This document shows, piece by piece, positions 18,800 to 27,963 of a stretch of 64,000 nucleotides of DNA. The DNA comes from Hydrogenophaga sp. (GTDB lineage Bacteria; Pseudomonadota; Gammaproteobacteria; Burkholderiales; Burkholderiaceae_C). Within the stretch, counting starts at the first letter, position 1. Each line of letters begins with the position of its first letter. Under the pieces are notes generated by a model. It saw only the letters and a list, made by a program, of their open reading frames with translations, did no database searches and was not told the DNA's origin. A program made the position numbers and the translations under genes. The DNA lies in NCBI RefSeq assembly GCF_030373245.1, contig NZ_JAUCZF010000003.1:1-64000 (forward strand), written 5' to 3'.

Positions 18800-19008
18800 G
18801 CGTCGTGCATCCACCACCTGAGGGGATTTCCCAGGACCACGCCGCGCCTGATTCGGCAACCGGTGGCAAGCCGCCGCAGACATGCACGTCCGCCGCCATC
18901 CGCAGCGAGACCTTGCTTCGCGGCCAACCCTACGTGGCGATCCATCATCAGGGTGCGGTCTACCGGCTGCAAGCCACCCGCCAGGGCAAGCTCATCCTGA
19001 CCAAGTGA
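18796..19008 (+). CDS. hemP: Hemin uptake protein HemP
   Basis: 70 residues. The C-terminal half has the HemP/HmuP pattern IRSETLLRGQPYVAIHHQGAVYRLQATRQGKLILTK. In Burkholderiales such proteins promote transcription of heme-uptake genes or support heme import. Coupled to exbD by an ATGA overlap. The presence of hemP suggests that the operon serves heme acquisition, although no receptor gene is beside it. Confidence 0.93.
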   Translation: MSVVHPPPEGISQDHAAPDSATGGKPPQTCTSAAIRSETLLRGQPYVAIHHQGAVYRLQATRQGKLILTK

Positions 19009-19039
19009 GATGGCCACGCAGCGACCGGCATTCGTGAGG

Positions 19040-19072
19040 CGACCCGGGACGCATCGCCCGGCGTCGTTTTTT
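19040..19072 (+). terminator. Terminator of the tonB-exbB-exbD-hemP operon
   Basis: CGACCCGGG pairs with CCCGGCGTCG (one bulged C), followed by TTTTTT. It stands 30 bases after the hemP stop. Confidence 0.75.
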
Positions 19073-19114
19073 GGCCAAGCCAGGGAGCAACTGCTCCGTT
19101 AGCCAGCCGTTTTT

Positions 19115-19516
19115 TCAGAGCGCTGCGATACCAGCGCGTGCGATCTGAACGTCTTCCGACGACTTGACCCCGCTCACACCCACCGCGCCGATGCACTGCC
19201 CATCCTGAAGGATGGGAACACCCCCTTCGAGCATGCCGGCAATGGTGGGCGCGCTGAGGAAAGATGTGCGGCCCTGGTTGATCACGTCTTCATAGACCTT
19301 GCTTTCGCGTCGACCCAGGGCCGCGGTGTTGGCCTTGGCCGGAGCGATGTGGGCAGAAACGGGGGCGGCACCATCCAGGCGCTGCAAGGCCAGCAGGTGG
19401 CCGCCGTCATCGACCACGGCAATCGTCACGGCCCACTGGTGCTTCAAGGCTTCCGCTTCGGCAGCGGCCACAATGCGTTTGACGTCGGCGGCTTCGAGCA
19501 CGGCTTTGTTTTTCAT
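19115..19516 (-). CDS. GlcG/HbpS family (DUF336) protein
   Basis: 133 residues. Typical features are VTIAVVDDGGHLLALQRLDGA near the N-terminus, SAPTIAGMLEGGVPIL and GAVGVSGVKSSEDVQIARAG at the end. Members bind heme or small ligands (HbpS) or accompany glycolate and other oxidases (GlcG); the true role here is open. ATG at 19516 chosen because the protein then begins at the family start; AGAGAAAG lies upstream. It is convergent with the tonB operon. Confidence 0.9.
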   Translation of the reverse strand: MKNKAVLEAADVKRIVAAAEAEALKHQWAVTIAVVDDGGHLLALQRLDGAAPVSAHIAPAKANTAALGRRESKVYEDVINQGRTSFLSAPTIAGMLEGGVPILQDGQCIGAVGVSGVKSSEDVQIARAGIAAL

Positions 19517-19748
19517 GAACTTTCTCTGTGTTGGTTGGGTCTGACACCAGATGGTGCATCCCGGGTGAGGGGCAGGAAGGACCTTACCGCAGGCATTGAT
19601 GACACCGCGGTCAGGGGTGACCATACCAAAATGAAGGTTTTCAGCCGGATCACCCCAGTCTGCGCACGGTCCGTACAATGTGCACCAGCAAGCAAGTGCC
19701 TGAAGCGCTCTGCATTCAACCAGTCAGATGATGAAGGATCTCACCACC

Positions 19749-20444
19749 ATGACCGACCACGTACAAACCGGCGACCGCTTTGGCGGTGCCCTCTCTCGCG
19801 ACGTGCAGCGCAACAAAGTCATGCGCAACACCTACTGGCTGCTGGCTTTGTCCATGCTGCCGTCGGTGCTCGGCGCCTGGGTCGGTGTCGCCACCGGCAT
19901 CACCGCCGGTCTCACCGGCTTCATGGGCCTGATCGTCTTTCTGGGTGGCGCCTTCGGTTTCATGTTCGCGATCGAGAAGACCAAGAACTCTGCCGCCGGC
20001 GTACCCGTACTGCTCGCCTTCACCTTCTTCATGGGCCTGATGCTGTCGCGCCTGCTGGCCGGCGTGCTGGGCTTCAGCAACGGCTCGAGCCTGATCATGA
20101 CCGCCTTCGGTGGCACCGCAGGCGTCTTTTTCGTCATGGCCAACCTGTCCACCGTCATCAAGCGTGACATCTCGGGCATGGGCAAGTGGCTGTTCATCGG
20201 CATGCTGGCGGTGTTCTTCGGGGCCATCATCAACGTGTTCGTGGGCAGCCCGGTAGGCATGGCGGTGATCGCTACGCTGGCCATCGTGGTGTTCAGCGGC
20301 TACCTGCTGTACGACCTCAAGCGCATCGTCGACGGCGGCGAGACCAACTACATCACCGCCACCCTGGGCCTGTACCTCAGCCTGTTCAACATCTTCCAGA
20401 GCTTGCTGATGCTGCTGGGCATGTTTGGTGGCGACCGCGACTGA
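19749..20444 (+). CDS. Bax inhibitor-1 / YccA family membrane protein
   Basis: 231 residues with about seven membrane helices beginning at residue 33 (TYWLLALSMLPSVLGAWVGV), and the family's C-terminal SGYLLYDLKRIVDGGETNYITATLGLYLSLFNIFQSLL. BI-1 proteins are pH-sensitive Ca2+ leak channels; YccA interacts with FtsH. The start at 19749 is taken since AAGGAT lies 9-10 bases upstream, while the ATGs at 19728 and 19731 have none. Followed by a strong terminator. Confidence 0.93.
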   Translation: MTDHVQTGDRFGGALSRDVQRNKVMRNTYWLLALSMLPSVLGAWVGVATGITAGLTGFMGLIVFLGGAFGFMFAIEKTKNSAAGVPVLLAFTFFMGLMLSRLLAGVLGFSNGSSLIMTAFGGTAGVFFVMANLSTVIKRDISGMGKWLFIGMLAVFFGAIINVFVGSPVGMAVIATLAIVVFSGYLLYDLKRIVDGGETNYITATLGLYLSLFNIFQSLLMLLGMFGGDRD

Positions 20445-20460
20445 AAACGGCCTCGGCCAG

Positions 20461-20490
20461 AAAAAGGGGACCTTCGGGTCCCTTTTTTTT
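20461..20490 (+). terminator. Terminator of the Bax inhibitor-1 gene
   Basis: GGGACC-TTCG-GGTCCC hairpin with a UUCG-type tetraloop, followed by eight T. Confidence 0.95.
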
Positions 20491-20574
20491 GCCTGATGGC
20501 AGTGGGAAGGCGCGAACCGGGCATCAAGTTCAACGAGAAGCTGCCGAAACAGATGCAAACCCACTGGAACAGCC

Positions 20575-20934
20575 ATGCGCCACCTCGTTGTCACCCTCGG
20601 TCTGATCGCCGCCGCCAGCACACTGGTGGGATGTGACGCCTTGGGCATCGAAACCGCAACCCAGATCAATGCCAAGCGCGAGGCCGAGGCCCGAGCCATC
20701 GGCAGCGCGTGCCGCTATGCGCTGAGGGGCATCGAGGACTGTTTTGCCGGCAACAGCAAAGCAGGCAAGGCCGCGGTCTTCGAGGGCTGGAAAGAGATGG
20801 ACCAGTACATGCGCGACAACCAGCTGGTGGGGCTGCCTTCCGGCGACGAGGCGCCCAAATCCGAATCTGGTTCGGATGCCGCCCCCGCTGACAACAACGG
20901 CGCCCGAACCGAAGCCAATTCCCGTCGCTCCTGA
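20575..20934 (+). CDS. Small putative lipoprotein
   Basis: 119 residues. A signal peptide (MRHLVVTLGLIAAASTLVGC) ends in the lipobox LVGC, so the mature protein would start at C20 and be lipid-anchored. The mature part is alpha-helical, has a possible disulfide pair (CRYAL...EDC) and a disordered Ser/Ala-rich tail. No family recognised. Only a weak ribosome-binding site is present. Confidence 0.7.
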   Translation: MRHLVVTLGLIAAASTLVGCDALGIETATQINAKREAEARAIGSACRYALRGIEDCFAGNSKAGKAAVFEGWKEMDQYMRDNQLVGLPSGDEAPKSESGSDAAPADNNGARTEANSRRS

Positions 20935-20982
20935 GCGCTGGCCGACTCGGCGCGACCACCCTGCCAGGGCGTCATCCTCGGC

Positions 20983-22440
20983 TCAACTGGGCGAAGCTTC
21001 TTCGCGTTCGAATACCGCCATGCTTTCCACGTGCGCGGTGTGCGGAAACATATTGATCACCCCGGCGGCGGTGCAGCGGTAGCCGCCCTGGTGCACCAGC
21101 AAGCCCGCGTCGCGCGCCAGCGTCGCCGGGTTGCAGCTCACGTAGACGATGCGCTGCGGCGCGCGCCAGTTGCCGCGCAACTCGGGCTGCTGATGCAGAT
21201 CCGCCACCGCCTTGGCCAGCGCAAACGCACCCTCCCGCGGCGGGTCGACCAGCCATTTGTGCGCCACGCCATCGGCCACCAGCAGCCCGGGCGTCATCTC
21301 GAACAGGTTGCGCGCTGCAAACTGCGTGGGCGCCAGCGGCGCATGCCGGCCAGCCTGGTTCCGCGCCAGGTTCTCGCGTGAGCGCGTCACCAGGACCTCG
21401 CTGCCTTCGATGCCCAGCACCTCGCCGGCCTGCGATGCAATAGGCAGGGTGAAGTTGCCCAGACCGCAGAACCAGTCGATCACACGCTCGTGTGGCTGCG
21501 CATCGAGCAGACGCAAAGCGCGCGCGACCAGGACCCGGTTGATGTGCGGATTGACCTGGGTGAAATCGGTCGGTTTGAACGGCATGGTGATGCCGAACTC
21601 GGGCAGCGCGTAGGACAGCAGCGGACCACCGTCGTCCAGCAGCTTGACCGTGTCTGGCCCTTTGGACTGCAGCCACCATTGCACACCGTGCGCAGCGCCA
21701 AAGGCGCGCAGGCGAGCCAGATCGTCTTCGCTCAGAGGCTCGAGATGACGCAGCACCATGGCGATGACCGAGTCGCCACAGGCCAGCTCAATCTGCGGAC
21801 AGGTTTCGCGCGCATCCATGCCGAAGATCAGCCCGCGCAAGGGCATGAGCAAAGCGCTCACCGCCGGCGGCAGCACCGCACAGGTCTGCAAATCGGCCAC
21901 ATAGCGACTCTTGCGCTCGTGAAAACCGATCAGCACCTCGCCCTTCTTGTGCACAAAACGCACCGACAGGCGCGCGCGGTAACGGTAGCCCCAGGCCGGA
22001 CCTTCGATCGGCCGCAGCAGCATCTCGGCCTTGACCTTGCCCAGGTGCCAAAGGTTGTCCTCGAGCACACGCTGCTTCACCGCCACCTGGGCCGCAGGAT
22101 GCAGGTGCTGCATCTTGCAGCCGCCGCAGGCACCTGCGTGCAAGCCGAAATGGGGACAGCCCGGGCGCACCCGCTGGGACGATGCGCGGTGCACTGCGGT
22201 GACCACACCCGCCTCCCAGTTGTTCTTCTTGCGGTGCACGCTGGTGCTGACCAGTTCTCCCGGCAAAGCACCTTCGATGAAGACGACCTTGCCGTCCGGA
22301 CGCCGGGCGACGCCCTGAGCGTCAATGTCCATGGACTCGATCGCCAGCCAGCCCTCGGGCAGTTCGTTGGCGCTCGGTGCGTCGGGATTGGGACTGGCGG
22401 TGGTGGCCAGGCTGTTTTCGTGGGATTCAGATGCGCTCAT
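20983..22440 (-). CDS. rlmD: 23S rRNA (uracil-1939-C5) methyltransferase
   Basis: 485 residues. N-terminal TRAM domain ([28 protein letters not shown]), iron-sulfur cysteines in [18 protein letters not shown] plus C197-like [12 protein letters not shown]-binding [15 protein letters not shown], and the catalytic [10 protein letters not shown] near the C-terminus. Methylates U1939 of 23S rRNA. In related bacteria it lies near surE-pcm-nlpD-rpoS, as it does here apart from the missing rpoS. Confidence 0.95.
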   Translation of the reverse strand: MSASESHENSLATTASPNPDAPSANELPEGWLAIESMDIDAQGVARRPDGKVVFIEGALPGELVSTSVHRKKNNWEAGVVTAVHRASSQRVRPGCPHFGLHAGACGGCKMQHLHPAAQVAVKQRVLEDNLWHLGKVKAEMLLRPIEGPAWGYRYRARLSVRFVHKKGEVLIGFHERKSRYVADLQTCAVLPPAVSALLMPLRGLIFGMDARETCPQIELACGDSVIAMVLRHLEPLSEDDLARLRAFGAAHGVQWWLQSKGPDTVKLLDDGGPLLSYALPEFGITMPFKPTDFTQVNPHINRVLVARALRLLDAQPHERVIDWFCGLGNFTLPIASQAGEVLGIEGSEVLVTRSRENLARNQAGRHAPLAPTQFAARNLFEMTPGLLVADGVAHKWLVDPPREGAFALAKAVADLHQQPELRGNWRAPQRIVYVSCNPATLARDAGLLVHQGGYRCTAAGVINMFPHTAHVESMAVFEREEASPS

Positions 22441-22556
22441 GCACCGATTGTCTCAGGCCGGGCGAACTGGCCCAGTCAAGTGCGGCGACGGGTCGGCGTG
22501 CCGATGTCGCCTATTTCAAGGGGTGACGCCGCAGGCAGGCTGGGCGTGATTGCCCG

Positions 22557-23342
22557 TCAGGACCAGGCCTGGAGATACTCGTTCCAGTGGCTTTCGGTGG
22601 ACGCCAGATTGCCCAGGGTCTCTTTCACGTAGGCGATTTCCTGCTCGTATTCGACCTCGGTGAGCCCACCGCGCATTTTCTGAAAGCGGCAATACACCAG
22701 GTAGGTGTTCATCACGTCGGTTTCGCAGTAGCGCCGCACATCTTCCGTCTGCCCGGCGAGATACTGCGCATACACCTGAGAGCCGTCCATGCCGAGCTTG
22801 CCGGGGAAGCCACAGAGCTTGGCCATGGCGTCCAGCGGTGCGTTGTTCTTCGGGCTGTACATCGCCAGCAGATCCATCAGGTCGAGATGGCGCATGTGGT
22901 AACGGCTGATGTAGTTGTTCCACTTGAACTCGCGATCGTCTTCGCCCAGGTCCCAGTACTTGTTGGCCTCCACGCCATGGCGCAGGCCTCGGTAGTGCAG
23001 CACCGGCAAGTCAAATCCACTGCCGTTCCAGCTCACCAGTTGCGGGGCGTGCTTTTCAACGGCGTGAAAAAAGCTCTGCACCACCTTGCCTTCGCTTTGC
23101 CCGTCGCGGTCCACAAAGGAGTGGATGCGCAAACCTTCGGCGTTGCGGAACACGCAGCTGATCACCAGCACGCGCTGTAAGTGCAAGGGGGTGAAGTCGC
23201 TCTGGCCTTTTTCCTTGCGCTCGGCCAGCCAGGCGGCATAAACCTGCTCGTCAGAAGTCTCCGCTGGCTCGCCCCTCAGGGCGCGCAGACCCGTCACGTC
23301 GGGGATGGATTCGATGTCGAACACGAGCACGGGCCAGGCCAT
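22557..23342 (-). CDS. Predicted 3'-5' exonuclease, PolB-like (DNA_pol_B_exo2 family)
   Basis: 261 residues. Begins with the exonuclease motif VLVFDIESIPDV (DxE) and ends with YCETDVMNTYLVYCRF; the WNGSGFDLPVL element in between is the second motif. The fold is that of the proofreading domain of B-family polymerases without a polymerase. It sits between nlpD and rlmD on the same strand. Substrate unknown. Confidence 0.9.
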   Translation of the reverse strand: MAWPVLVFDIESIPDVTGLRALRGEPAETSDEQVYAAWLAERKEKGQSDFTPLHLQRVLVISCVFRNAEGLRIHSFVDRDGQSEGKVVQSFFHAVEKHAPQLVSWNGSGFDLPVLHYRGLRHGVEANKYWDLGEDDREFKWNNYISRYHMRHLDLMDLLAMYSPKNNAPLDAMAKLCGFPGKLGMDGSQVYAQYLAGQTEDVRRYCETDVMNTYLVYCRFQKMRGGLTEVEYEQEIAYVKETLGNLASTESHWNEYLQAWS

Positions 23343-23384
23343 GGAGCGCTTTCGTTGGCGGGCCGTTAGGGCGAGCCCAGAGGC

Positions 23385-24302
23385 TCAGCGCTTGGGCAGG
23401 TAGCCCATGGGATCGACCGGCTTGCCCAGGCGGCGCACCTCGAAGTGCAGTTTGACGCGATCGGCGTCGCTGCTGCCCATCTCGGCGATCTTCTGGCCTT
23501 GCCGAACCGCCTGATCCTCGCGCACCAACAGGGCCTGGTTGTGGGCGTAGGCGGTCAGGAAGGTGTTGTTGTGTTTGAGAATGATGAGGTTGCCGTAACC
23601 CCGCAGACCAGCACCGGCATACACCACGCGCCCGTCCGCTGCGGCGATCACCGGATCACCGACGCGCCCGGCGATGGCCACACCCTTGTTCTTGGCCTCG
23701 TCGAAACCAGCGATGACCGTACCTTGTGCAGGCCAGACAAAACTCACGTCGTCGGCACCGGCCGACTCTGGCGCGGTCGAAGGCGCCGGGGCGGGGGCCG
23801 GCACCGCAGCCGTCGAGGTACCCAGCGGGCGCGAGACCACCCCGGTGCTGGTGACAGCGCTTGCGGTGACCCCGGTTCCCCCCACTGCAGATGTGACTGC
23901 GGTGACCGGCGCGGAGCCTGTGACCGGGCTGGTGGCGACCGGAGGCACCACGCGCAAGACCTGTCCCACCTCAAGCGCATTGGCGTTGGGCAGGTTGTTC
24001 CAGGCCTGCACATCGCGCCAGTTCTGACCGCTGTCCAGGGCGATGCGGAACAGGGTGTCACCTGGCCGCACAGTGTAGTAACCAGGTTTGCCGGCGTTTT
24101 CGGCACCGGGCAGTTGCTTGATGTCCAGCGTGCCAGCCACGCCAGAGCGGTCTTCCACGGGAGCAGGCTGGGCCAGCCGACGGGTCGAGCAGCCGGCCGT
24201 GACCAAGAGTGCGGCCAGCAAACCAGAAATCAACAGGCGGTGGGTGTTGGTAGGCCGGTGCCGGAGGTCACTGGCCATGGCCACTGGAAGCGTTGTGTTC
24301 AT
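23385..24302 (-). CDS. nlpD: Murein hydrolase activator NlpD (LysM / degenerate LytM lipoprotein)
   Basis: 305 residues. Signal peptide ending in the lipobox VTAGC, LysM domain (YYTVRPGDTLFRIALDSG) and C-terminal LytM/M23 domain. In the LytM domain the zinc ligands are replaced (NKGVAIAG where active enzymes have HxxxD), as in E. coli NlpD, so it should activate amidases (AmiC) rather than cut peptidoglycan. ATG at 24302 gives a complete signal peptide with a GAGAG site. Preceded by pcm and surE. Confidence 0.93.
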   Translation of the reverse strand: MNTTLPVAMASDLRHRPTNTHRLLISGLLAALLVTAGCSTRRLAQPAPVEDRSGVAGTLDIKQLPGAENAGKPGYYTVRPGDTLFRIALDSGQNWRDVQAWNNLPNANALEVGQVLRVVPPVATSPVTGSAPVTAVTSAVGGTGVTASAVTSTGVVSRPLGTSTAAVPAPAPAPSTAPESAGADDVSFVWPAQGTVIAGFDEAKNKGVAIAGRVGDPVIAAADGRVVYAGAGLRGYGNLIILKHNNTFLTAYAHNQALLVREDQAVRQGQKIAEMGSSDADRVKLHFEVRRLGKPVDPMGYLPKR

Positions 24303-24391
24303 GAGGACTCTCAACAAAGGTGCGGACCCGCTCAGTGGGCCGGTCACAGGATGTGGTGGGGCAAGCCGGGCAGGTCCTGGACCTGGCTGGC

Positions 24392-25195
24392 TCACGCGAT
24401 ACCCGATTTTAGAGGCACAAAGTGCACAGCTTCGAGCACCGTGCGGCTCACGCCCTGGGCGGTCTTGTCGATCACCACCAGGTTCTGGCGCCCTGGCCCG
24501 GTGGCGGCGGGGGCCACCAGACGCCCGCCCACGGCCAGCTGGTCGACCCAGGCGGCTGGCACATCTTCTCCCCCTGCGGCCGCGATGATGGCCGCATACG
24601 GCGCGCCGCGCGGATAGCCCAGCATGCCATCGCCCAACAGCAGGTGCAGGTTGGCAATGCGCAGCATGCGCAGGTTTTCTCGCGCCCGCTCGTGCAGGCC
24701 ACGCAGCCGCTCGATGCTGTAGACCTCGCGTGACAAATGGCTCAGCACCGCGGCCTGATAACCACAGCCGGTGCCGATTTCAAGCACCCGCCCCAGCTTA
24801 TCGGCGTGCCCGTGGCACAGCAACTCGGCCATGCGAGCAACCACATTGGGTTTGGATATCGTTTGACCCAATCCAATAGGCAAACTTGTGTCCTCATAGG
24901 CCTGGTTGACCAAGGCCGAGTCCACAAACCGGTGGCGCTCCACCGCCTGCATGGCCGCAAGGACCGCTGGATTGGACACGCCCTGAGCCTCCAGCTTGCG
25001 CACCATGGCCGCGCGCACCGCCTGGGAATCCATGCCGAGACCGGTGGTCAGCGGTCGCGCAGAGGAGTCCGAAAACGCGGCACGCACCAACGGCCTTTTC
25101 GCAGGAGAGGCGCCTTGCCCCTTGCTGCCACCCGCCGCCAAAGACGCCGGGAACCCGGGTCTGGGGCGGGTACCTGCGGGAACGGGTGGCTTCAT
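24392..25195 (-). CDS. pcm: Protein-L-isoaspartate O-methyltransferase
   Basis: 267 residues; the first roughly 55 are a disordered Pro/Arg/Ala-rich extension not present in the 208-residue E. coli enzyme. The catalytic part shows the family motifs [37 protein letters not shown] and [10 protein letters not shown]. Repairs isoaspartyl residues with SAM. The ATG at 25195 overlaps the surE stop (ATGA at 25192-25195); starting further in, at the ATG before [10 protein letters not shown], remains possible. Confidence 0.93.
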   Translation of the reverse strand: MKPPVPAGTRPRPGFPASLAAGGSKGQGASPAKRPLVRAAFSDSSARPLTTGLGMDSQAVRAAMVRKLEAQGVSNPAVLAAMQAVERHRFVDSALVNQAYEDTSLPIGLGQTISKPNVVARMAELLCHGHADKLGRVLEIGTGCGYQAAVLSHLSREVYSIERLRGLHERARENLRMLRIANLHLLLGDGMLGYPRGAPYAAIIAAAGGEDVPAAWVDQLAVGGRLVAPAATGPGRQNLVVIDKTAQGVSRTVLEAVHFVPLKSGIA

Positions 25196-26007
25196 GCGGG
25201 CGTGCCCGGGGTCGACGCGGCCGGGTGCCTGAGTTCGGCCGACAGCTGGACCGCGGTTGGTGCCCAGTAAGGAAGGCGTTCGTGATCGGTCAGATCGATT
25301 TGCAGCGGTGTGATGGTGGCGTAACCCTGGGCGGTGGCGTGAAAGTCGGTGCCCTCGGTGTCGTCTTTCGCGGCTCCTGCGCTGCCGATCCAGTACATCG
25401 TGTCGCCGCGAGGGTTGGTCTGCGAGATCACCTGCTCGGCCGCGTGGCGGCGACCCAGCCGCGCCACCTTGAACCCGCGCAAGCTCTCCGCCGGCACATT
25501 GGGAATGTTCACATTCAGCAGCCACGGCAGCGCGCGCTCGGCCGCCTCCGGCAGCGAAGGCAGCAGCTGCGCCACAAGCTTGGCCGCCATCTGGCCTGCT
25601 GCGTCCAGGTGGGCCCACCCCTTTTCCGTCTGCGAAAACGCGATGGCCGGGATGCCGAACAGATAACCCTCCATGGCCGCGCCGACGGTGCCGGAATAAA
25701 TCGTGTCGTCGCCCATGTTGGCACCGTTGTTGATGCCCGAGACCACCAGATCGGGCCGGTAGCCGAGCAGACCCGTGAGGGCGATGTGCACACAGTCGGC
25801 CGGCGTACCGTTCACATAACGAAAGCCATTGGACGCCGTGTGTACATACAGTGGGGAATGCAACGTGAGCGCGTTGGACTTGGCGCTGTTGTTGTGCTCA
25901 GGCGCCACCACCTCCACCGAAACACCTGGCAAAGCCCTGAGGCTCTCGTACAAGGCCACGATGCCTGGGGCCTGGTAGCCGTCGTCGTTGGAGATGAGGA
26001 TCTTCAT
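25192..26007 (-). CDS. surE: 5'/3'-nucleotidase SurE
   Basis: 271 residues. N-terminal [15 protein letters not shown] with the metal-binding DD pair, then [26 protein letters not shown] with the third metal ligand region. Dephosphorylates nucleoside 5'- and 3'-monophosphates and short polyphosphate; stationary-phase survival gene. First gene of surE-pcm-nlpD. Confidence 0.97.
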   Translation of the reverse strand: MKILISNDDGYQAPGIVALYESLRALPGVSVEVVAPEHNNSAKSNALTLHSPLYVHTASNGFRYVNGTPADCVHIALTGLLGYRPDLVVSGINNGANMGDDTIYSGTVGAAMEGYLFGIPAIAFSQTEKGWAHLDAAGQMAAKLVAQLLPSLPEAAERALPWLLNVNIPNVPAESLRGFKVARLGRRHAAEQVISQTNPRGDTMYWIGSAGAAKDDTEGTDFHATAQGYATITPLQIDLTDHERLPYWAPTAVQLSAELRHPAASTPGTPA

Positions 26008-26171
26008 GCACCTGATTCTAGGTCGCTTGCCCTGTGAGAACGGCGCGGTGGGGCTTGGCCGTGTCGTCGTCGCACCAGCGACAGCGCAGCGGGTTGTCCC
26101 GCTGCTGTCCGGACCAGACGATCCCTATCATGGACCGATCCCCCGAAACCTTTGCATCAAGAGGAAACACC

Positions 26172-27158
26172 ATGCATGCCTGGCTGTGCGAAAACCCCGT
26201 CGGCGTCGAAGCCCTGAAATGGACCGAGCTGCCCACGCCCGATCCCAAGGCAAGCGAAGTGCTGATCGAGATCCAGGCCGCAAGCCTCAATTTCCCGGAC
26301 CTGCTCATCGTTCAGAACAAATACCAGATGAAGCCGCCCCTGCCCTTTGTGCCGGGTTCCGAATACGCTGGCGTGGTGCGTGCGGTCGGTGACGGCGTGA
26401 AGCACCTGCAGGTCGGCCAGAGCGTGGCCTGTCTGAGCGGTACCGGTGGCTTCGCCACCCACACAGTTGCCCCGGCCGCGCTGTGCATGCCGCTGCCCGC
26501 GGGTTTCCCGCCGGTGGATGCCGCCGCCTTCATCATGATTTACGCCACCTCCTGGCACGCGCTCATGGACCGGGCTGCGCTCAAGGCGGGTGAAACGGTG
26601 CTGATCCTCGGCGCGGCCGGCGGCGTCGGCACCTCGGCCATCCAGCTGGCCAAAGCGGCGGGTGCGCGTGTGATCGCCGCGGCGTCCAGCGACGAAAAAT
26701 GCGCGCTGTGCAAGACGCTGGGGGCCGACGAGACCATCAACTACAGCGTGCACACACCCGCCAAAGGCTTGCGCGAGGAAATCAAGCGACTGACCGACGG
26801 CAAAGGTCCGGACGTGATCTACGACCCAGTGGGCGGCGACTTTGCAGAGCCGGCGTTTCGCTCCATCGGCTGGCGCGGGCGCTACATGGTGGTGGGCTTT
26901 GCCAGCGGCCCCATCCCCAGCCTGCCGCTCAACCTCACCTTGCTCAAGGGCGCGAGCATCATGGGGGTGTTCTGGGGCGACTTTGCGCGCCGGGAACCCC
27001 AAGCCAACGCGCAGATGATGCAGACCCTCGCAGGCATGTACCTCAAAGGCCAGATCAAGCCGCAGATCGATCAGACCCTGCCCATGCGGGAACTGCCCAA
27101 AGCATTCGCTGTCATGGGTTCGCGCTCGGTCAAGGGCAAGCTGGTGATGGTGAACTGA
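26172..27158 (+). CDS. NADPH:quinone oxidoreductase (zinc-independent MDR family)
   Basis: 328 residues. Medium-chain dehydrogenase/reductase with GroES-like N-terminus (LPFVPGSEYAGVVRAVGDGV) and Rossmann motif LGAAGGVGTSAIQLAKAAGA. Structural-zinc cysteines and catalytic zinc ligands are absent, which fits quinone reductases and related acryloyl/crotonyl reductases. AAGAGGAAACACC precedes the ATG at 26172. Divergent from surE. Confidence 0.92.
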   Translation: MHAWLCENPVGVEALKWTELPTPDPKASEVLIEIQAASLNFPDLLIVQNKYQMKPPLPFVPGSEYAGVVRAVGDGVKHLQVGQSVACLSGTGGFATHTVAPAALCMPLPAGFPPVDAAAFIMIYATSWHALMDRAALKAGETVLILGAAGGVGTSAIQLAKAAGARVIAAASSDEKCALCKTLGADETINYSVHTPAKGLREEIKRLTDGKGPDVIYDPVGGDFAEPAFRSIGWRGRYMVVGFASGPIPSLPLNLTLLKGASIMGVFWGDFARREPQANAQMMQTLAGMYLKGQIKPQIDQTLPMRELPKAFAVMGSRSVKGKLVMVN

Positions 27159-27374
27159 AGGCGGTGGCCAGCGGCAGTGGGCACGCCTGCGGCAAAGTCA
27201 AGCAACAACAGGGCAGCGGACTCAGGGGCTTGAGGATGGAAGGTGGCAGGTGGGCAACGGGTGTCCTGTTCACCTCGCTGCCAGCTCGCTTCGACTGGCC
27301 ATGCACTCCACCCGCTCAGCACGACCGTGTTTCTCCGCACTTCAGCCGCGGAGCCGTCTGTCTGCAGACGCGGT

Positions 27375-27837
27375 GCATGGTTCGGGCTGGCTTTGAGCTT
27401 GGTGCCGTCCACCGCCACGGAGCCCACCTTGACCAGGCCGCACTCGCGCGCCAAGCGAACGACCTGAACGAACACGCCGAGAGCTCTTGCAGGTGCAGTG
27501 CCCGAGAGTCCGACAGCGTGCGGTGCGCCGGGTAGTTCTCTGCGACCAGTACCCGCAAGGCCAAGTCTTCGTGCAACTTGGCCGCCAGCTTGCGCGAGCT
27601 GAAGGTGCCCGTGGCTTAGCCATGGGTCAAGACCTTGACCATCATGGACGGGTGAAAGAGTTGGTTGCGCGGACCGCCCTTGGCGTACCGGGCGTGAAAC
27701 GCGCTCAGCTCCAGGCTGTCAACGCTGTCACTGATGAAGGACGGCGAATGCCCTTCGGGCAGCCAGTCTTGCAGTGCGTCGGGCAGCAGTCGTTGCTGCT
27801 GCGATTCGTAGGGAAGGTAGCTTGCTGCCACACCCAC
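27375..27837 (-). pseudogene. IS1182-like transposase remnant
   Basis: The start of an IS1182-family transposase is readable: YLPYESQQQRLLPDALQDWL, then SFISDSVDSLELSAFHARY and LFHPSMMVKVLTHG (27837-27616). A TAA at 27616-27618 interrupts it; the same frame goes on with SSRKLAAKLHEDLALRVLVAENYPAHRTLSD, then a frameshift leads to FVQVVRLARECGLVKVGSVAVDGTKLKA, after which the match stops near 27388. Thus nonsense, frameshift and loss of the C-terminal two thirds, including most of the catalytic domain. No terminal inverted repeats are visible. Confidence 0.85.
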
Positions 27838-27963
27838 AATTGACCAAGCCTTCGCGACCTCTGTGCGCTTCTGCCGTGCAGGCTCCTAGGGCGAAACGTC
27901 ACCGTCTGATCAGCCCCGCATGCACATCCTGTGCTTCAGACCGGGGCGGGTCATTGAGCAGGC

